From Maniola hyperantus (lineage: Eukaryota; Arthropoda; Insecta; Lepidoptera; Nymphalidae), in assembly GCF_902806685.2 (NCBI RefSeq), contig NC_048550.1, positions 7,173,383 to 7,237,382 of the forward strand: 64,000 bases of DNA, read 5' to 3'. This document shows, piece by piece, positions 36,392 through 48,621 of this stretch; positions within the stretch are counted from its first letter, which is position 1, and each line of letters opens with the position of its first letter. Below the pieces are notes generated by a model. It did not search any database and was not told where the DNA came from. It saw nothing but the letters and a program-made list of their open reading frames with translations. Both the position numbers and the translations under genes were made by a program.

Positions 36392-36806
36392 TTAGGGTTC
36401 CGTACCTCAAAAGGAAAAACGGAACCCTTATAGGATCACTTTGTTGTCTGTCTGTCTGTCTGTCTGTCTGTCAAGAAACCTACAGGGTACTTCCCGTTGA
36501 CCTAGAATCATGAAATTTGGCAGGTAGGTGGATCTTATAGCTGACATTTGGAGAAAAATCTGAAAACCGCGAATTTAGGGTTAGATCACACAAAAAAAAT
36601 TAAATTCCACAATTTGACATGACCACTCATGAACTAATAATTAGTATTTTCTACTTTCGAAGTGAGTGACTATATCAAGTGGGGTAAAGGTCTTCACCTG
36701 TACATTCTAAAACATGTATCAATTATCCTGCAAAATGTCGAAAAAATACGACTGTAGTACGGAACCCTCATTGCGCTAGCCTGGCTCGCACTTGGCCGCT
36801 TTTTAG
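36392..36806 (-). repeat. GGTTCCGTACC-type dispersed repeat, full length, reverse
   Basis: TTTAGGGTTCCGTACCTCAA to GGCTCGCACTTGGCCGCTTT. It contains a TCTG tandem run at about 36447-36470 where other copies have GACA on the opposite strand. Confidence 0.8.
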
Positions 36807-37075
36807 GTTTAAAGGTATATTAATAGTTGCACAAATTGTGTCAAAACTAGAACATTAGGGACTGTAGATCCTTTAGTGAAGCAAAACTCTAATTCACACT
36901 GCAATGTCTATGTTTACTTATAAATTGTAATAAATTGTCGATTACGTAATGTTTGTCACGATGCAGGAATAAATCATCAGGCAAGTGTGTGAACAGAATA
37001 AAATGATGCGCTGTGTCATCGTAAGCTGCGCCTTACAAGCTAGTAATCATGGAGTTATGAACCTGTGAATTTATG

Positions 37076-37221
37076 TATAGTACGCGACAGGTCGAGGTGG
37101 CAATCGGGGAGGGAACGCCCCGCACACCCACACAGTCTACACCGGTGCGATCGAGTGCGGGTGTGCGGGGCGTCTCCCCGCCTCATAACCCGATTGCCAT
37201 CTCGACTTGTCGCGGACTATA
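37076..37221. repeat. GC-rich foldback MITE, copy 2
   Basis: ATAGTACGCGACAGGTCGAG and inverted ATAGTCCGCGACAAGTCGAG, then GGCAATCGGG on both arms, with GCCCCGCACACCC and GGGTGTGCGGGGC pairing inside. Same family as 5897-6056. An open frame across it is a by-product of GC content. Confidence 0.8.
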
Positions 37222-37756
37222 GTTTCGCGTCATGGACGCTTCCGCATCGCGTCCCGCATCCCGCGTTCATGACGCGCAGGTGTGGCTTTAGCTTTTATGT
37301 TCGTGTCTCATTTCGACATGCAAGTAGTTACTATGTTTTGTAATTTGAAGATTCAATACATGAATTAGTAATACATCAATCAATGACTTCAGTGACAACT
37401 GAATAGTGTTGCCTTTGCTTCTGTTAATGAAGCAGCTTTGTAAAATTGGCTACTTATTGCCAATACAATTTCTTTGAGAATAACACCGGGAGCTATTTAT
37501 ATTACATAATAGTTTTAAGGAAAATAGATAGTAGATACTTATTGTTAGTAAATTTTACTCTTACTCGGAATGTATATTGCTTATAAGTTATAACTATGTA
37601 GGTATTCGTTGCGTTTTTGATGAATTTATTTTGTTTGTAAAATTATAATACGTATAAGTAGGTACCTACCCACATGTAAGTACGTACCTACGTAATTATT
37701 TCAGTGATTTTAGTAGATGTACCATCCTACATACATAATAGATTTTATTGGCTGCA

Positions 37757-37905
37757 AAAGGAACATAGATTTTTTAAAATAGAGATAGTGAGCAAACGAG
37801 CAGGCGGGTCACCTGATTTTAAGTTATTACCGCCGCCCATGAACGCTTGCAGCACCAGAGGAACTGCCGATGCGTTGCTAGCCTTTCAGGAATTTGAACT
37901 AGTTG
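37757..37905 (+). repeat. Dispersed repeat (GCAAACGAGCAGGCGGGTCA type)
   Basis: The phrases GCAAACGAGCAGGCGGGTCA, TTACCGCCGCCCATGAACG and CAGCACCAGAGGAACTGCCG are ones I associate with a common lepidopteran repeat. Only one copy is present here and the class is unknown to me. Confidence 0.45.
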
Positions 37906-38510
37906 AACTAAGATGTAGAGCAAATCGTGCCTGGGCTAAATTATTAGTTTTGTTAGAACAGTACCTACCTATACCTTGAGCATTTAATCGATACTTATAA
38001 AGGTAATTCATTGTTGTGTCATTTGATCAACCTTCATCATTTCCTTTGTTTAATATTTTGACAAACTAATTGGTCCATTGTTGTTCATTATTATTATGTT
38101 CCATTAGTCAATAAGTCGTTCGTTACTTATTATATCTGTGTGTGTCTAATATAGTTACCTATTTGCAAATACATATCTCAAGTATTCTCGAGCAATTGCT
38201 CCGAGGATGACGATATCGTTTATTGGTCTGACATTTAATATAATGTGCCCGGGCGCCTGTTTATACCAATACAATGCTCTTAATAAGGCCGCTTTATATT
38301 CTACGTTCTTACCGCGAAATATCAGCTGATAATAATATGAGTCGACCCGTTCAACCTTAGGCAATCTAGGAAAGGAAGAGTAATCGAACTCAAAAGGGTA
38401 GGTACTGCAAATACAGAGAGGATGTGTGTTATGGTTTAAAGTTTGAACACACAACTTCAATTTTAGTAATGAGTAATGACTTCTATGAAATCATCTAAAA
38501 AACAACATTA

Positions 38511-38738
38511 TCTAAATATAAAAAAGGAAAAGGGGACTGACTGACTGACTGACTGACTGATCTATCAACGCACAGCTCAAACTACTGGACGGATCGGGCT
38601 AAAATTTGGCATGCAGATAGTTATTATGACGTAGGCATCCGCTAAGAAAGGATTTTTGAAAATTCAACCCCTAAGGGGGTAAAATAGGAGTTTGAAATTT
38701 GTGTAGTCCACGCGGACGAAGTCGCGGGCATAAGCTAG
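38511..38738 (+). mobile_element. Lep1-type non-autonomous Helitron, full length
   Basis: Exactly A^TCTAAATATAAAAAAGG ... GCATAAGCTAG^T, 228 bp. It has a GACT tandem near the 5' end and CCCCTAAGGGGG and ACGCGGACGAAGTCGCGG near the 3' end. The CGCGGACGAAGTCGCG stretch can form the short hairpin that Helitrons carry before the CTRR end. Confidence 0.85.
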
Positions 38739-39606
38739 TTTTTTTATAAATTGAAAATGCTACTTTAAAACTTAAAGTATTCTATCCTATCTCTTATTAC
38801 TGTACAAATCAAGCCCGTGTGAAATGGTGCCAATAATTCTGGCTGCATTTCCACGCTGGATAGCCACAGGCTTTTCGTTTCATTTTTGCTTTTTGATTTT
38901 GCTTATCGCAAAAATAAGCCATCACTTCTGTCATCAGATGAGGCAATTAACCGTCGTGAAATATCTCGTAAAAAACTTCATGTCGAACGAGAAAGACAGA
39001 GCAGCGTTTTCTAGCTTTTCCCGATGTACCTATAAGACGCGCGGTTTTTGCGATCGCGAAAATCGAAGTGTGACATGGCCGTTACAAAATAATTAACCAG
39101 ACCTTTATACTGAGCTATTTGTAATAAATCTCTATTAGTACGAACTAAGACAGGACAATAATTGGTATAGTTGTTTCTTTGACTGGAGAATGCCACGTCT
39201 TGTCCTGTTATTGAAGAATAACCGAGTGAAGGCCATTTTGCACAACATTACCAAAAAGGAACGAAGGTAATCTTTCGATTTATTCTCGATGTAAAAAGTA
39301 ATGTAGTAAATTTAATACGAATACTAGATAGAAAATTCATATTTATATGTACGTTTACACTATGACTTGTCATCGGAATGCGATGACCTATTTTGACGAA
39401 GTTTGCTTTGTTTTTTCTGTCCACTCTATATTTGCTAGCTACAAGCACTACTCCCAAAGAGTTAGTGAGTGGGTGTACGTAATACGTTGTAGTTAGTGGT
39501 TTTCAATATTGTTATCTTTTTTAAGCAAGATTTTTTTTCTTGACATTTAGAATGTCCATCATAAGTTAATCTTTATACTGCTATGCTGCTCGATTGCGAT
39601 AGAATG

Positions 39607-39745
39607 ACAGCTACAATGTCATGATCGCAATCACCTCTGATTGGTTGACCCTCGCTCACTATTGGCTACAATGCGTTGTTGCAACAAGAATCGCACAAAT
39701 TCAGCTAATCACAACAATTGAGATTGTAATAATGATGGTTGCAGG
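39607..39745 (+). repeat. Dispersed repeat, GACAGCTACAATGTCA family, copy 1
   Basis: About 130 bp with high similarity, in the same order, to 58886-59013, including GACAGCTACAATGTCA, TCTGATTGGTT, TGCAACAAGAATCGCACAAA and TTGCAGG. The class is not known. Confidence 0.75.
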
Positions 39746-40178
39746 GAAAACTTCTGTTAAGAAACGTGACACAGTCGTTACGTTAACCTGCCAAATTGGC
39801 ACGGAGGTGTCAAATTACGACGTTAGGCTATCCATATAAAATGACAGATTTATCTAATGCCGATGTCTAGTACTCTGGTGGTGTTGAAAAGCGGCAGTAA
39901 TTTTCCGAAAGTTATCCAACCAGTGTGGTTTCCAAAGCAGTTTATTTTAGTTTCCCCGGCAATAGTCGTGTTTGATTGATCTTTTTCTCTCAGTTGATGC
40001 CCTTCCGCGTCGAATAATTGCCTACATCCTTCCAATCGTGTTAATTAAGCTAAAGTGAGTCAATAATGGCACCATTACGGGGCACTTTAGTTAAGTTGAA
40101 TTTTAGGAACTGGTTACTATGGTTCGCCCGGGTTTTGAATGCGTTTGCAGGAAATGTTACTTTCTACTATGTAGTCTT

Positions 40179-40541
40179 TTTAGGGTTCCGTACCTTCACT
40201 AGGAAAAAAGGAACCCTTATCATCACTTCGTTCCGTTGTCGTCAAGAAACCTATAGGGTCCTTCCCGTTGACCTAGAATCATAAAATTTGGCAGGTAGGT
40301 AGGTCCTATAGCACACGTAAAGGAAAAAATCCGAAAACCATGAATTTGTGATTAAATCACAAAAACAATAAAATGTGCTCATGAACATGTACAACAGTAT
40401 TTTGAACTTTCAAAGTAAGATTACTATACCGAGTGGGGTATCATAATATGAAAGGGCTTTACCTGTACATTCTAAAACGAATTTTTATCTTTTTTATTCA
40501 TAATAGTTTTTGATTTATCGTGCAAAATGTCGAAAAAGTAA
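40179..40541 (-). repeat. GGTTCCGTACC-type dispersed repeat, truncated
   Basis: TTTAGGGTTCCGTACCTTCA to TGCAAAATGTCGAAAAAGTA; the GGCCAAGTGCGAGTC end is missing. Confidence 0.75.
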
Positions 40542-41246
40542 GGGCAGTGGTGTTTTGTTTTTAATTGTACTTGTTAGTATTCAAAAAAATATATGACCAC
40601 TACTAAGCATAACTTTAGTTTCTTATGTAATGTGATAAGTACGTAGGTAAGTAACTAGATTTATCTTAAAAGCGGAAGATTCTTAATTGGGATCAAACTT
40701 CAAATAACAACATTAACTTTGCAACCTATACAAACACTATCAAATAATAATTGCTATGCTATTTACTTAACTTATCTTATGTAAATAAACAATTATATTA
40801 TTTACATAAGCCACACTTTGCATAATAATAGTAACTTTTGAAAATGAAGTAATTTGTTGGTATCATGAAATGTCATCAGAAGTTCCACACGAGTTTTGCG
40901 TAAATCAACATACGAGTATAGTTCGCGACAGGATGTGTATTTTTTCAGCGCATACCAATTTCAACGACGCGACGCGCGACTAATAAAAACGCTTCTCTTT
41001 ACCTCAGTTTTGCCCATCATGATAGTCCGAAGGAGACGGTACCGATCATGTTCGAGAACATGTCCCAGAATTCTGGAAAATTACAGACACATCACTCAGA
41101 TATTAGTTCCTAGATCGTGCTTGCGTTCCGTTGAGTTTGATTGGTTACTATTCAAGAGAACCAAACTACCTTTGCATGAAGACCGCTGAGGAGGAGGAAA
41201 CTTTTCTTAAGAAACGTATTTCTATTGTATGTTTGTATTGTCTCAG

Positions 41247-41460
41247 GAGTACCGGCCAGCTCCGCAACACGCTGAGTCGGGCGCGGGAGCTGTGCGAGCG
41301 ATGGCGCAGCGGAGGGAATGCGCCCTCGCCGCCGGCGCCGCCGCCCGACGACGAGGGCGGTGGGCGTCTCGCGCGCTGGTTCAGCGTGCGCCGCGGCTCC
41401 ACGCACCAGTACGACATGACCGACAGGCACGACACTGACAAGATGCCCAAACTGCCTGAG
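41247..41460 (+). CDS. RhoGEF-like gene, exon 4
   Basis: Acceptor TATTGTCTCAG/G and donor CCTGAG/GTTGGT. The 214-nt exon completes Arg84 with exon 3 and ends on a codon boundary, encoding residues 85-155. It reads STGQLRNTLSRARELCERWR, then a proline run (APSPPAPPPDDEGGG), a basic-aromatic patch (RLARWFSVRRGSTHQYD) and MTDRHDTDKMPKLPE. The W-x-x-x-R-R-G-S-x-x-Q-Y and LPE segments before a DH domain are what I would expect in ARHGEF10-type proteins, by recall and not by search. The codons are strongly GC-ended, unlike the flanking intron. The reading frame also stays open leftward through the acceptor to an ATG at 41176, so an unspliced alternative start is conceivable. The donor is weaker than the others. 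Confidence 0.8.
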
Positions 41461-44400
41461 GTTGGTATACCTTCCAACAATAACCGAAGAATAGCTTGCT
41501 GTCGTGAATGACGTGCTTGGAACCCTTAGCTTTAGTTTTGATTGTTTTCATGAAGGCTGGACTAAAATAAAAACTTTCAGATTAGTAAATAAATAAATTA
41601 TTGGATCAATTGAAAACGACAAAAACTTTATGCAAAGTGTCAGGTAGAGTTACAGAAAATAATTTTCATTTCCAGTAACGACAAGTGACAACTCAAACAA
41701 GACGTAGTTAGGTGCTTACTCTATTTTATTCTCGGCTGTAAGGAAATTTATTCAAAATGTTGAGTTTCAAAGTGTACTCGATATTTTAATAGAACCCGTA
41801 AAGCACCAGCTGTATTGCAATGAACATTTTGTATGCAAATCCGGTTTGGGCCCGGTATTCCGACAGCGGCACAAGATCGCAACAGGATACTCGACTAGCC
41901 GTGTATGCGAGTTGCATTCTTCGAATAGATTATAACTTTACCATCTCAAATAACTGCTATTTCACTAACAGAACGGAATGCTCAAAAATCGAATGGCAGT
42001 CAGTGGAGACAACCGACGAGTGAAAACTCAAACTATGAAAACGTATTTTTACACCTTTATTACTTGTTGTCTATCAAAGCCACCATGATCTAAACAAACA
42101 TCCAAACAAACGTTCCTTCCAGTTTTGGGGACCATACGCAGAGAAACTGTCAGCTTTTATAAAATAACGAAGGTCGGGCACGCGATGGGCTCTCTCTCTA
42201 TTAGCATGGAAGTTGTGATTATCAGTTATCACATTTTCTAGAATAGCAGTAATAAAATTATTGTTTGATTGGTAATCGCCTTTCTAGAAACTAAAATTAC
42301 CATGAAGTACATTTAAAAGCACAACAATTCGGTATTCATCGTGCTCTCTTGTATATTTTCGGACCGTTGACACCGGAAATCCTAGTTGGTTCTGTGAATC
42401 GTGCGTAGAATTACTTTAGCCCGGTGTAACATAATAGTTGTCGTATTATGTAAAAATAAACCGGCCAAGTGCGAGTCAGACTCGCGTACCGAGGGTTCCG
42501 TACTCAGGTATTTTTTTCGACATTTTGCGCGGTAATACAAAAACTAATAAGCGTAAAAATAAATAAAAATTTGTTTTAGAATCTACAAGCCCTTTTATAT
42601 CATATAATACCCCACTTCCTATAACACCTACCTACCTGCCAAATTTCATAATTATAGGTCAATGTGATAGGTTTCTTTACAAACACGACAGACAGACAGA
42701 CAGACAGACAGACAACGAAGTGATTCTATAAGTGTTCCTTTTTTCCTTTTGAGGTACGGAACCCTAAAAATAACTAGAAAAAGCGATTTGTGTAATACGC
42801 ATGCATATATGCATGGTGCAAAGGGAAGCCTAACAACACTAAACTCACATCAATTTCAACATCATGCATCATTAATTTAAAGCAATCATCAATAAACCAT
42901 ACATCCGATTTGCTCTAGTTGAGCCAATTTGAGACCTGACATTGGGAGTTATAGTGTAATCACATACAGTTTATAAACGCTAGCTTCAAACTGACACCCA
43001 ATAAACAGCATAGTTTTATATTGGTCATTGACTTTCCCGTTGGTAATAATTTCTGGAATTAACAGACGTCATTCATTGGCCCGCTCGCCATCTTTAATTC
43101 CAGCGGCTACTAAAGGAACCGTACAATTAAATATACGATACATGATTCACAATTATATAGTGAATGATTCATGGCCAGCCGCTCGAGTGTCTCGCTGTGC
43201 AACAACAAACGGCAGTTATGATGTGGAATCCTCACCAACGTGTACATACTAGTTAGCTGTGCTAAATAAATAAAGTTAATTTAAACATGTGATATAATGA
43301 CGTACGATCGCCGCAGCGCAGTGCGTTTCCATAGTGGACTGATGCTAACGATTGTAATTTTTTTGCTTCAGTATATTTTTAGTGTGATGGCATGACTAAC
43401 GTGTTATTCGTAAATGTCAAAAGTGAATCTGAATTCTGTTTCCCGATAATCTGAGGATTATAAGCTTTCAGCCATGTTTTGTGTAAAGTTGTTAAGTGAG
43501 AGAGCTCTGTATTCTATATCAACGTTCGATGTATACGTAAGTCACGTGGTAGTTGTACGGGCGCCACTAAAATGGACATGCATACAAGTACGCTGGAAGA
43601 GGTGTGCTATACAAAATGACAGCTATTGTGCCGCCTCGAAGCGCCGCGCGCCCCACCGAATGTACTGGGAATAACACTATGTTGACAGATGTCTCTTCAC
43701 TAACATTTAGTTTCTAGTACGCTCACATGACGTTAACTGCTGCTATCAGCATCAAAATGACAGAAATCATGTTTCTTCGCAATCGCAAGTCCAGCGTACT
43801 TGTATTAGTAGAGGTCAGTGACGGGCACGGTTTGGCTTTTGACGTTTACGTTTATAACACTGTATTTTACAAGAGTTACTCCAGATGGACCGGTTTCGGC
43901 TATGTCGTGCATAGATATAAATAGTGGCGTGATCGAACAGCAATTTGTGGATATTATACGCATAATAATCATTATGATGTACGCTCGTTGCTCGATTCAA
44001 CGCACCAGCGAAATTTCCTCACAACACGCTCACGTTTCTGAAATCGCATCATCTGGATACTGTCAAATGAAACTATACAAGCTACGTAGTATGAGTAAAA
44101 CATAATTTACCGATAAAGTTTCTTTTGGGAAGATACCACGAGTTTATATACCGGGAAGAATGAAGGTTTATTTGTGTATCCGAATCATTTTCAAGGTTGA
44201 ACACATTCATTTGTGTATTTAATTTGGATTGTATTTTGTATAAAACAATGCTCTCAGTTTTCGGACTGTTTTCATATTGTAAGGCCGTGTCCAGACTTAA
44301 AGTCAGCATGAGAGTTTCATCGAGTATAAATAAAACATTTATTTATAAATAATAAATATTATTTAAATGTGCAGTAATGTGGATTCAAACTTAAAATCTA

Positions 44401-45994
44401 AATCATTAGGTACATCAGTTATCTTACACATATAACCATATGATTGACAATCAAAAAGTACAATGCTACCTATTTTGAATAATGTTGGTTGGCTAGTTCA
44501 CGATTAATGTTAAATAGAAGTTCATAAATTATGTCAAAATAATAGAGTATTTTTTCTTTAAAATAATACCATTTCAAACTTTACAAGCCCACACATGCAA
44601 ATAAGTAATAAAATGTCAGCATAATTAAATAATAAAGAACCTCAAGCGTCAGTTTTACAACTTTAACATATTTAAGTAGTTAAAAGTTAAACAATAACAG
44701 AAATGTAAGCATTATAATGATCTATTCATCTTTATTTCTTTACTTCTTTTTAGATGAAGATCTTTTGCCCATTATATACTCGAGTATAGAAATTACTCGA
44801 TATACAACAAGCCTCTCTACTATAGTCTTAAAGAGGTCTTATCTAGTCAGTGGGTTAGACAGTCGTGCAACTCCGACAATTAGTTGAATATCTCTGTCGT
44901 CTATATATAAAGCATATAGTAGGTACTGATGCATTGCATGCATTTCTACGAGCATAGGTATAAGATAAAATCACTTATCAGTCTGGACGCGACCGAACTG
45001 TTAAAACAGTGACTGTACTTTGCGAATTACGTGTTTGTTTTTCATCATTATTCGTACCAAATACTCCGTAAGGATAATACATTCGTAGTTCGTACTTGGG
45101 TCATTTTAACACCATGGTTTTGTGACTCAGCAAAGTAATTAGTTTCCTTAAATTAAATTATAGAGAAACAACTAGCAATCAGAACCCGATAATGAGAATT
45201 AGGTATATTGAGATTTTCGTGCAAAAATACTGTCCAAATTTTTGACTTTTCATACTTCTTGTCCTGATAGTTACGAATACAACAAAAAAATCAGCGGTCG
45301 AGCCGTTCTCAAATCTGAAGTATTGAACCATAAATATAAATATGTATAGTCTCTACTGTTCAAATTCTCTCATTTCTTCTATTTCGTCATTAATTTCATA
45401 TAAACTGCATGCCCACTCTTGGGTTTATTAATATAATGATGGTCACATGGGTTCTTAATATGGTTATGGTTACAAATAATTAAACTTAATCTTAGCACAA
45501 AATAAGTTATCATATTATAAGCTAACTATTTAAATAATTATAATAAATTATAATGCTTAACACCATACCACATTTATGAAAACAAAGTAATTAAGCAGTT
45601 ATTTTTCAAAGTAAGATTTTTGTTAAGAATATGTACCTACTTAATTTAGAAGTAATTTTCTGTTATTTTTAAGCATAAGAAATATAATTTTTAAATATTG
45701 TTTTTATCTACAAGAATGATTTAAATATTTGTTTTAAATCCCTATTTAAGTTATTTATGAGACTAAATTTAGCAGAATTTAGGTGAAACAATATACTAAG
45801 GAGTTGCAAGTGCAGGAGACCCACATACCTACCTCTATTTTTTATACCTAGGTATTATGCATTACAATAAATCTATTTAAGTACAAAAAACATTGGTATG
45901 GAGGAAGGATATATAACGATATGAAATTTAAAATTGGGTTAGATACTTACCTACTTGTTGTATTTTGTTTACATGATATGTTTTTCCTTTCTAG
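41461..45994 (+). other. Intron 4 of the RhoGEF-like gene
   Basis: From GTTGGT to TTTCCTTTCTAG, 4.5 kb. Apart from the repeat at 42459-42772 it is AT-rich unique sequence with no exon that can be supported. Confidence 0.5.
42459..42772 (+). repeat. GGTTCCGTACC-type dispersed repeat, internally deleted
   Basis: AAACCGGCCAAGTGCGAGTC to GAGGTACGGAACCCTAAAAA, with a GACA tandem at about 42685-42712. About 120 bp of the middle are missing compared with 30749-31182. Confidence 0.8.
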
Positions 45995-46171
45995 TTGGAG
46001 GAGGATATGTTCTCATGCGGCGGGGAGGTGCGCGGGGGTAGGGTCCCGCCGCCCTCGCTGGGCATCCCACCAGACTCCCTGACGCCGGTCCAGCTACGAC
46101 GAAGACATGTAGTTGCAGCCATCATTCACAGTGAAAACTCCTATGTCGCAACGTTGCAGAGGCTTATTAAC
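45995..46171 (+). CDS. RhoGEF-like gene, exon 5: start of the Dbl-homology domain
   Basis: Acceptor TTTCCTTTCTAG/TTG and donor ATTAAC/GTAAGT. The 177-nt exon is 59 whole codons (residues 156-214). It begins LEEDMFSCGGEVRGG, has a proline stretch (VPPPSLGIPPDS) and ends LTPVQLRRRHVVAAIIHSEN followed by SYVATLQRLIN. The last part fits the first conserved helix of DH domains: a basic lead, two hydrophobics, then S-E-x-x-Y-x-x-x-L (Ser201, Glu202, Tyr205). DH domains catalyse GDP release from Rho-family GTPases at membranes and the cytoskeleton. The Q-x-x-R-R-H lead suggests the ARHGEF10 group (fly CG43658-like). Another RhoGEF subfamily is possible, since only about 25 DH residues are present. 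The rest of the protein is not in the window. Confidence 0.8.
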
Positions 46172-46269
46172 GTAAGTTATCTTTTTCTACCAAAGATATT
46201 GTAAAACTCCAGATAAGCAAAGCTCAAACATTGGTATTAAAAAAACGTGAAGCCGAATTCGTATAGGTA

Positions 46270-46455
46270 CAGTGCGACAAGGCTATCTTGGCGCGTGGCG
46301 AAAATCGGAACTAATGTTGCCGTCAAGCACAGACGTTTTACTCCTCGGTGCCGTCAAGTGTCCCCTTTGATCTTGTTTGAATATTCTAAGCCTTTGTTCT
46401 CCAACAGCGCCCCCTGTCAATGTCATTCAAGTGCCAAGAGAGCCTTGTCGCACTG
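46270..46455. repeat. TA-flanked MITE (GTGCGACAAGGC family), copy 2
   Basis: CAGTGCGACAAGGCTATCTT and inverted CAGTGCGACAAGGCTCTCTT between TA dinucleotides. It is 186 bp, about 30 bp longer than copy 1 because of an extra GCACAGACGTTTTACTCCTC-like segment that is followed by a second TGCCGTCAAG. Confidence 0.8.
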
Positions 46456-47082
46456 TACTTGTGACATGCATGTGCGAAACGGCACAGATAATATAGACAC
46501 TGGCACGATATTTAGTCACCTTTGGATAATACTGCATGCGTCAAAATATGGTGACCAGCCTCTAGAAGTCGTTCTTTTCTACTCAATATTCTCTTTCCTT
46601 GAGATCATCATAATCATCTAAGATCTACAGCTCTGAGTGGACCTTGGCTCGGTTAAGTCATCTTTATAGGTATGCGAAAAGTCAAATTCTGTTTAGTATA
46701 AATACATGAGTAGAAGTAAATAGAGCCTGTTCAAAGAAGAATTATCTATAGATATCTGTGTAGCTTACAGAACAGTTTCTACTGAAGCAGAACAACAATA
46801 ATTAATGATGATTATTGATGTAGGTACACACTAGGCGACTTTAATATAGGCAATGTTATGTTTCGCTTTCCCTATTCCAATTGATCTCTTTTAAAATTGC
46901 ACATCGCTCGTATCATCATGGCAAGTACCTACATAAAATACTGGAAACAGAGATTTCGGTCATAGTTATTAACTGTGACGATCGCTATCACAAAATCACA
47001 AGTTTCTTGACACAAGTCTACAGCTAATATAAACCTACCTTAAACCCAGTTTCACTAGCCTTTAAATCCTCTTCAACCTAGT

Positions 47083-47216
47083 TGCCTGGTAGAGATCGCT
47101 TCACAGCGATAAGGCCGCTAATTATTGTATGTTCTTCTTTTACATGTTTCTTTTTGTGTCTTTTCTTTTTGGTGTACAATAAAGAATATTAAACTAAACT
47201 AAACTAATATAGTAAT
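47083..47216 (+). mobile_element. Retroposon 3' end with polyadenylation signal
   Basis: GTTGCCTGGTAGAGATCGCT, AGCGATAAGGCCGC, a T-rich stretch, GTGTACAATAAAGAATATT and a TAAAC tandem tail. I know this as a frequent lepidopteran LINE or SINE 3' end; the class is not resolved here. Confidence 0.55.
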
Positions 47217-48037
47217 AAATAGCCAAGCGCTAATTGGTCGCCAAAGTTACAAATGACAAACAAATAAAAAGGCGAATATTACATTAATAGCATAATGATA
47301 CGAGTTAAAGTTGTTAGTCACAAATCACTGTAATTATAATGAATAACACCGTCCAATTCCCACGATAGTCCAAATCTCATAATCTCCACACGATATTTAT
47401 ACAGTGATTAGTATTTATAACCCGTTTAACTCCTTTCTACCGGTCGACACGACCTGTCGACTTGTCATGTCGCCTCACCTTTGACAATAGAGATAAGGCA
47501 ACCATAAACCGCAACGCAACACACCGCAAGTTAATGCATTGTATTCATTATTGTATGTACGAGTACGTCTAGTGCGAGATGTAAATAGATAAGGCCAAGA
47601 AAAAAAACTTGTGAAAATCGCAAGTGTAATCCCGTTCGGCATTTTGTACGCGCAGAAATGGCGCTTCCTTAGTTATAATATTTCGATAAATAATATGTAA
47701 TAATCTTGCAGACTGTGTTTGCACAGAACTTCCGCGATAATCTGTTAGATTTATCCCTGGCCTAAATGTTAGGCACCGCTAGTTTCTTGTAGTTCAAATC
47801 AACGTAAAATGATCTCGGCTAACACCGCCTTATAGAAACGCCTCATCTTAAAGTTTTGTCCTTACGTCTCGAATCGTCCTTATTGCAATTTGCAACCCCA
47901 ATTAGAACTGATCAACGAATTTGACTAAATCAATGAAGAGCTTTTCAGAGAAAGCTTTTGTTTACTTTTCTTTGCAAACTCAGGCTTCGGACTCATTGGG
48001 CAAATAGTTTGCGGCTGTCGGCTAGCTTTATCTAGAA

Positions 48038-48217
48038 CTAGCTGATCCCCGCGGCTTCGCCCGCGTAGATTTAGGGTTTTAAAGATCCCGTATAGCCTAT
48101 GTCACTCAGGAATAATGTAGCTTTCTACTGGTGAAAGAATTTTTAAAATCGGTTCAGTAGTTCTAAAGATTACCCCCTACAAACAAACTTAACGACATTA
48201 CCTCTTTATATATAATA
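48038..48217 (-). mobile_element. Helitron-like element, diverged subfamily
   Basis: CTAGCTGATCCCCGCGGCTT at the minus-strand 3' end, then CCTATGTCACTCAGGAATAA, ATCGGTTCAGTAGTTC and CTCTTTATATATAATA. Confidence 0.65.
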
Positions 48218-48621
48218 CAACGGGCCGTGCAGCAGAAATCGTAGTATTTTAATTTCGCCATAACTTCAAAACCAAACGTCCAATTTTAATCATTCAAAGA
48301 CCAAATATTATCTCCATAAACTGTTCTTAGTGATGAAATCATTTATTTTGATAAGGATTAATAGCATGAGTAAAATAAACGCGTTTAAATGTAGTCCAAA
48401 AAAAATTCAAGATTTTTAAAATAAAAAAATGGTTGCTGTGCCTCACTCGACATAGATGGGTATAGTGTGTCGCGGACTTTTTTGTAGATATTTATAAGAT
48501 CTACAATTAATTAGAACATTTTATGGTTCTATCTTTTATAGTTTAGGCAGCGTACGCAAAATAAGTAACTTTTCTGGTTGATTTTTTACACCTTGTGTCC
48601 GAAAAACCCAAATATCTTACG

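Larger units (their letters stand above)
27779..41246 (+). other. Intron 3 of the RhoGEF-like gene
   Basis: About 13.5 kb, from GTGAGC to TATTGTCTCAG. It is the most repeat-dense part of the window (listed separately). The minus-strand frame at 38155-38460 (101 codons) has no recognisable domain and no splice support. Confidence 0.5.

Noticed and set aside
36437..36472. TCTG tandem run as an independent microsatellite
   Set aside because: It is an internal part of the GGTTCCGTACC-type repeat, which has GACA runs at the same place in other copies.
38155..38460. 101-codon minus-strand frame
   Set aside because: No family recognised and no supporting context. It could be a transposon relic, but I cannot show that.
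41152..41480. Minus-strand frames opposite exon 4
   Set aside because: They exist because the GC-rich exon lacks stops on both strands; splice sites and frame continuity support only the + strand.
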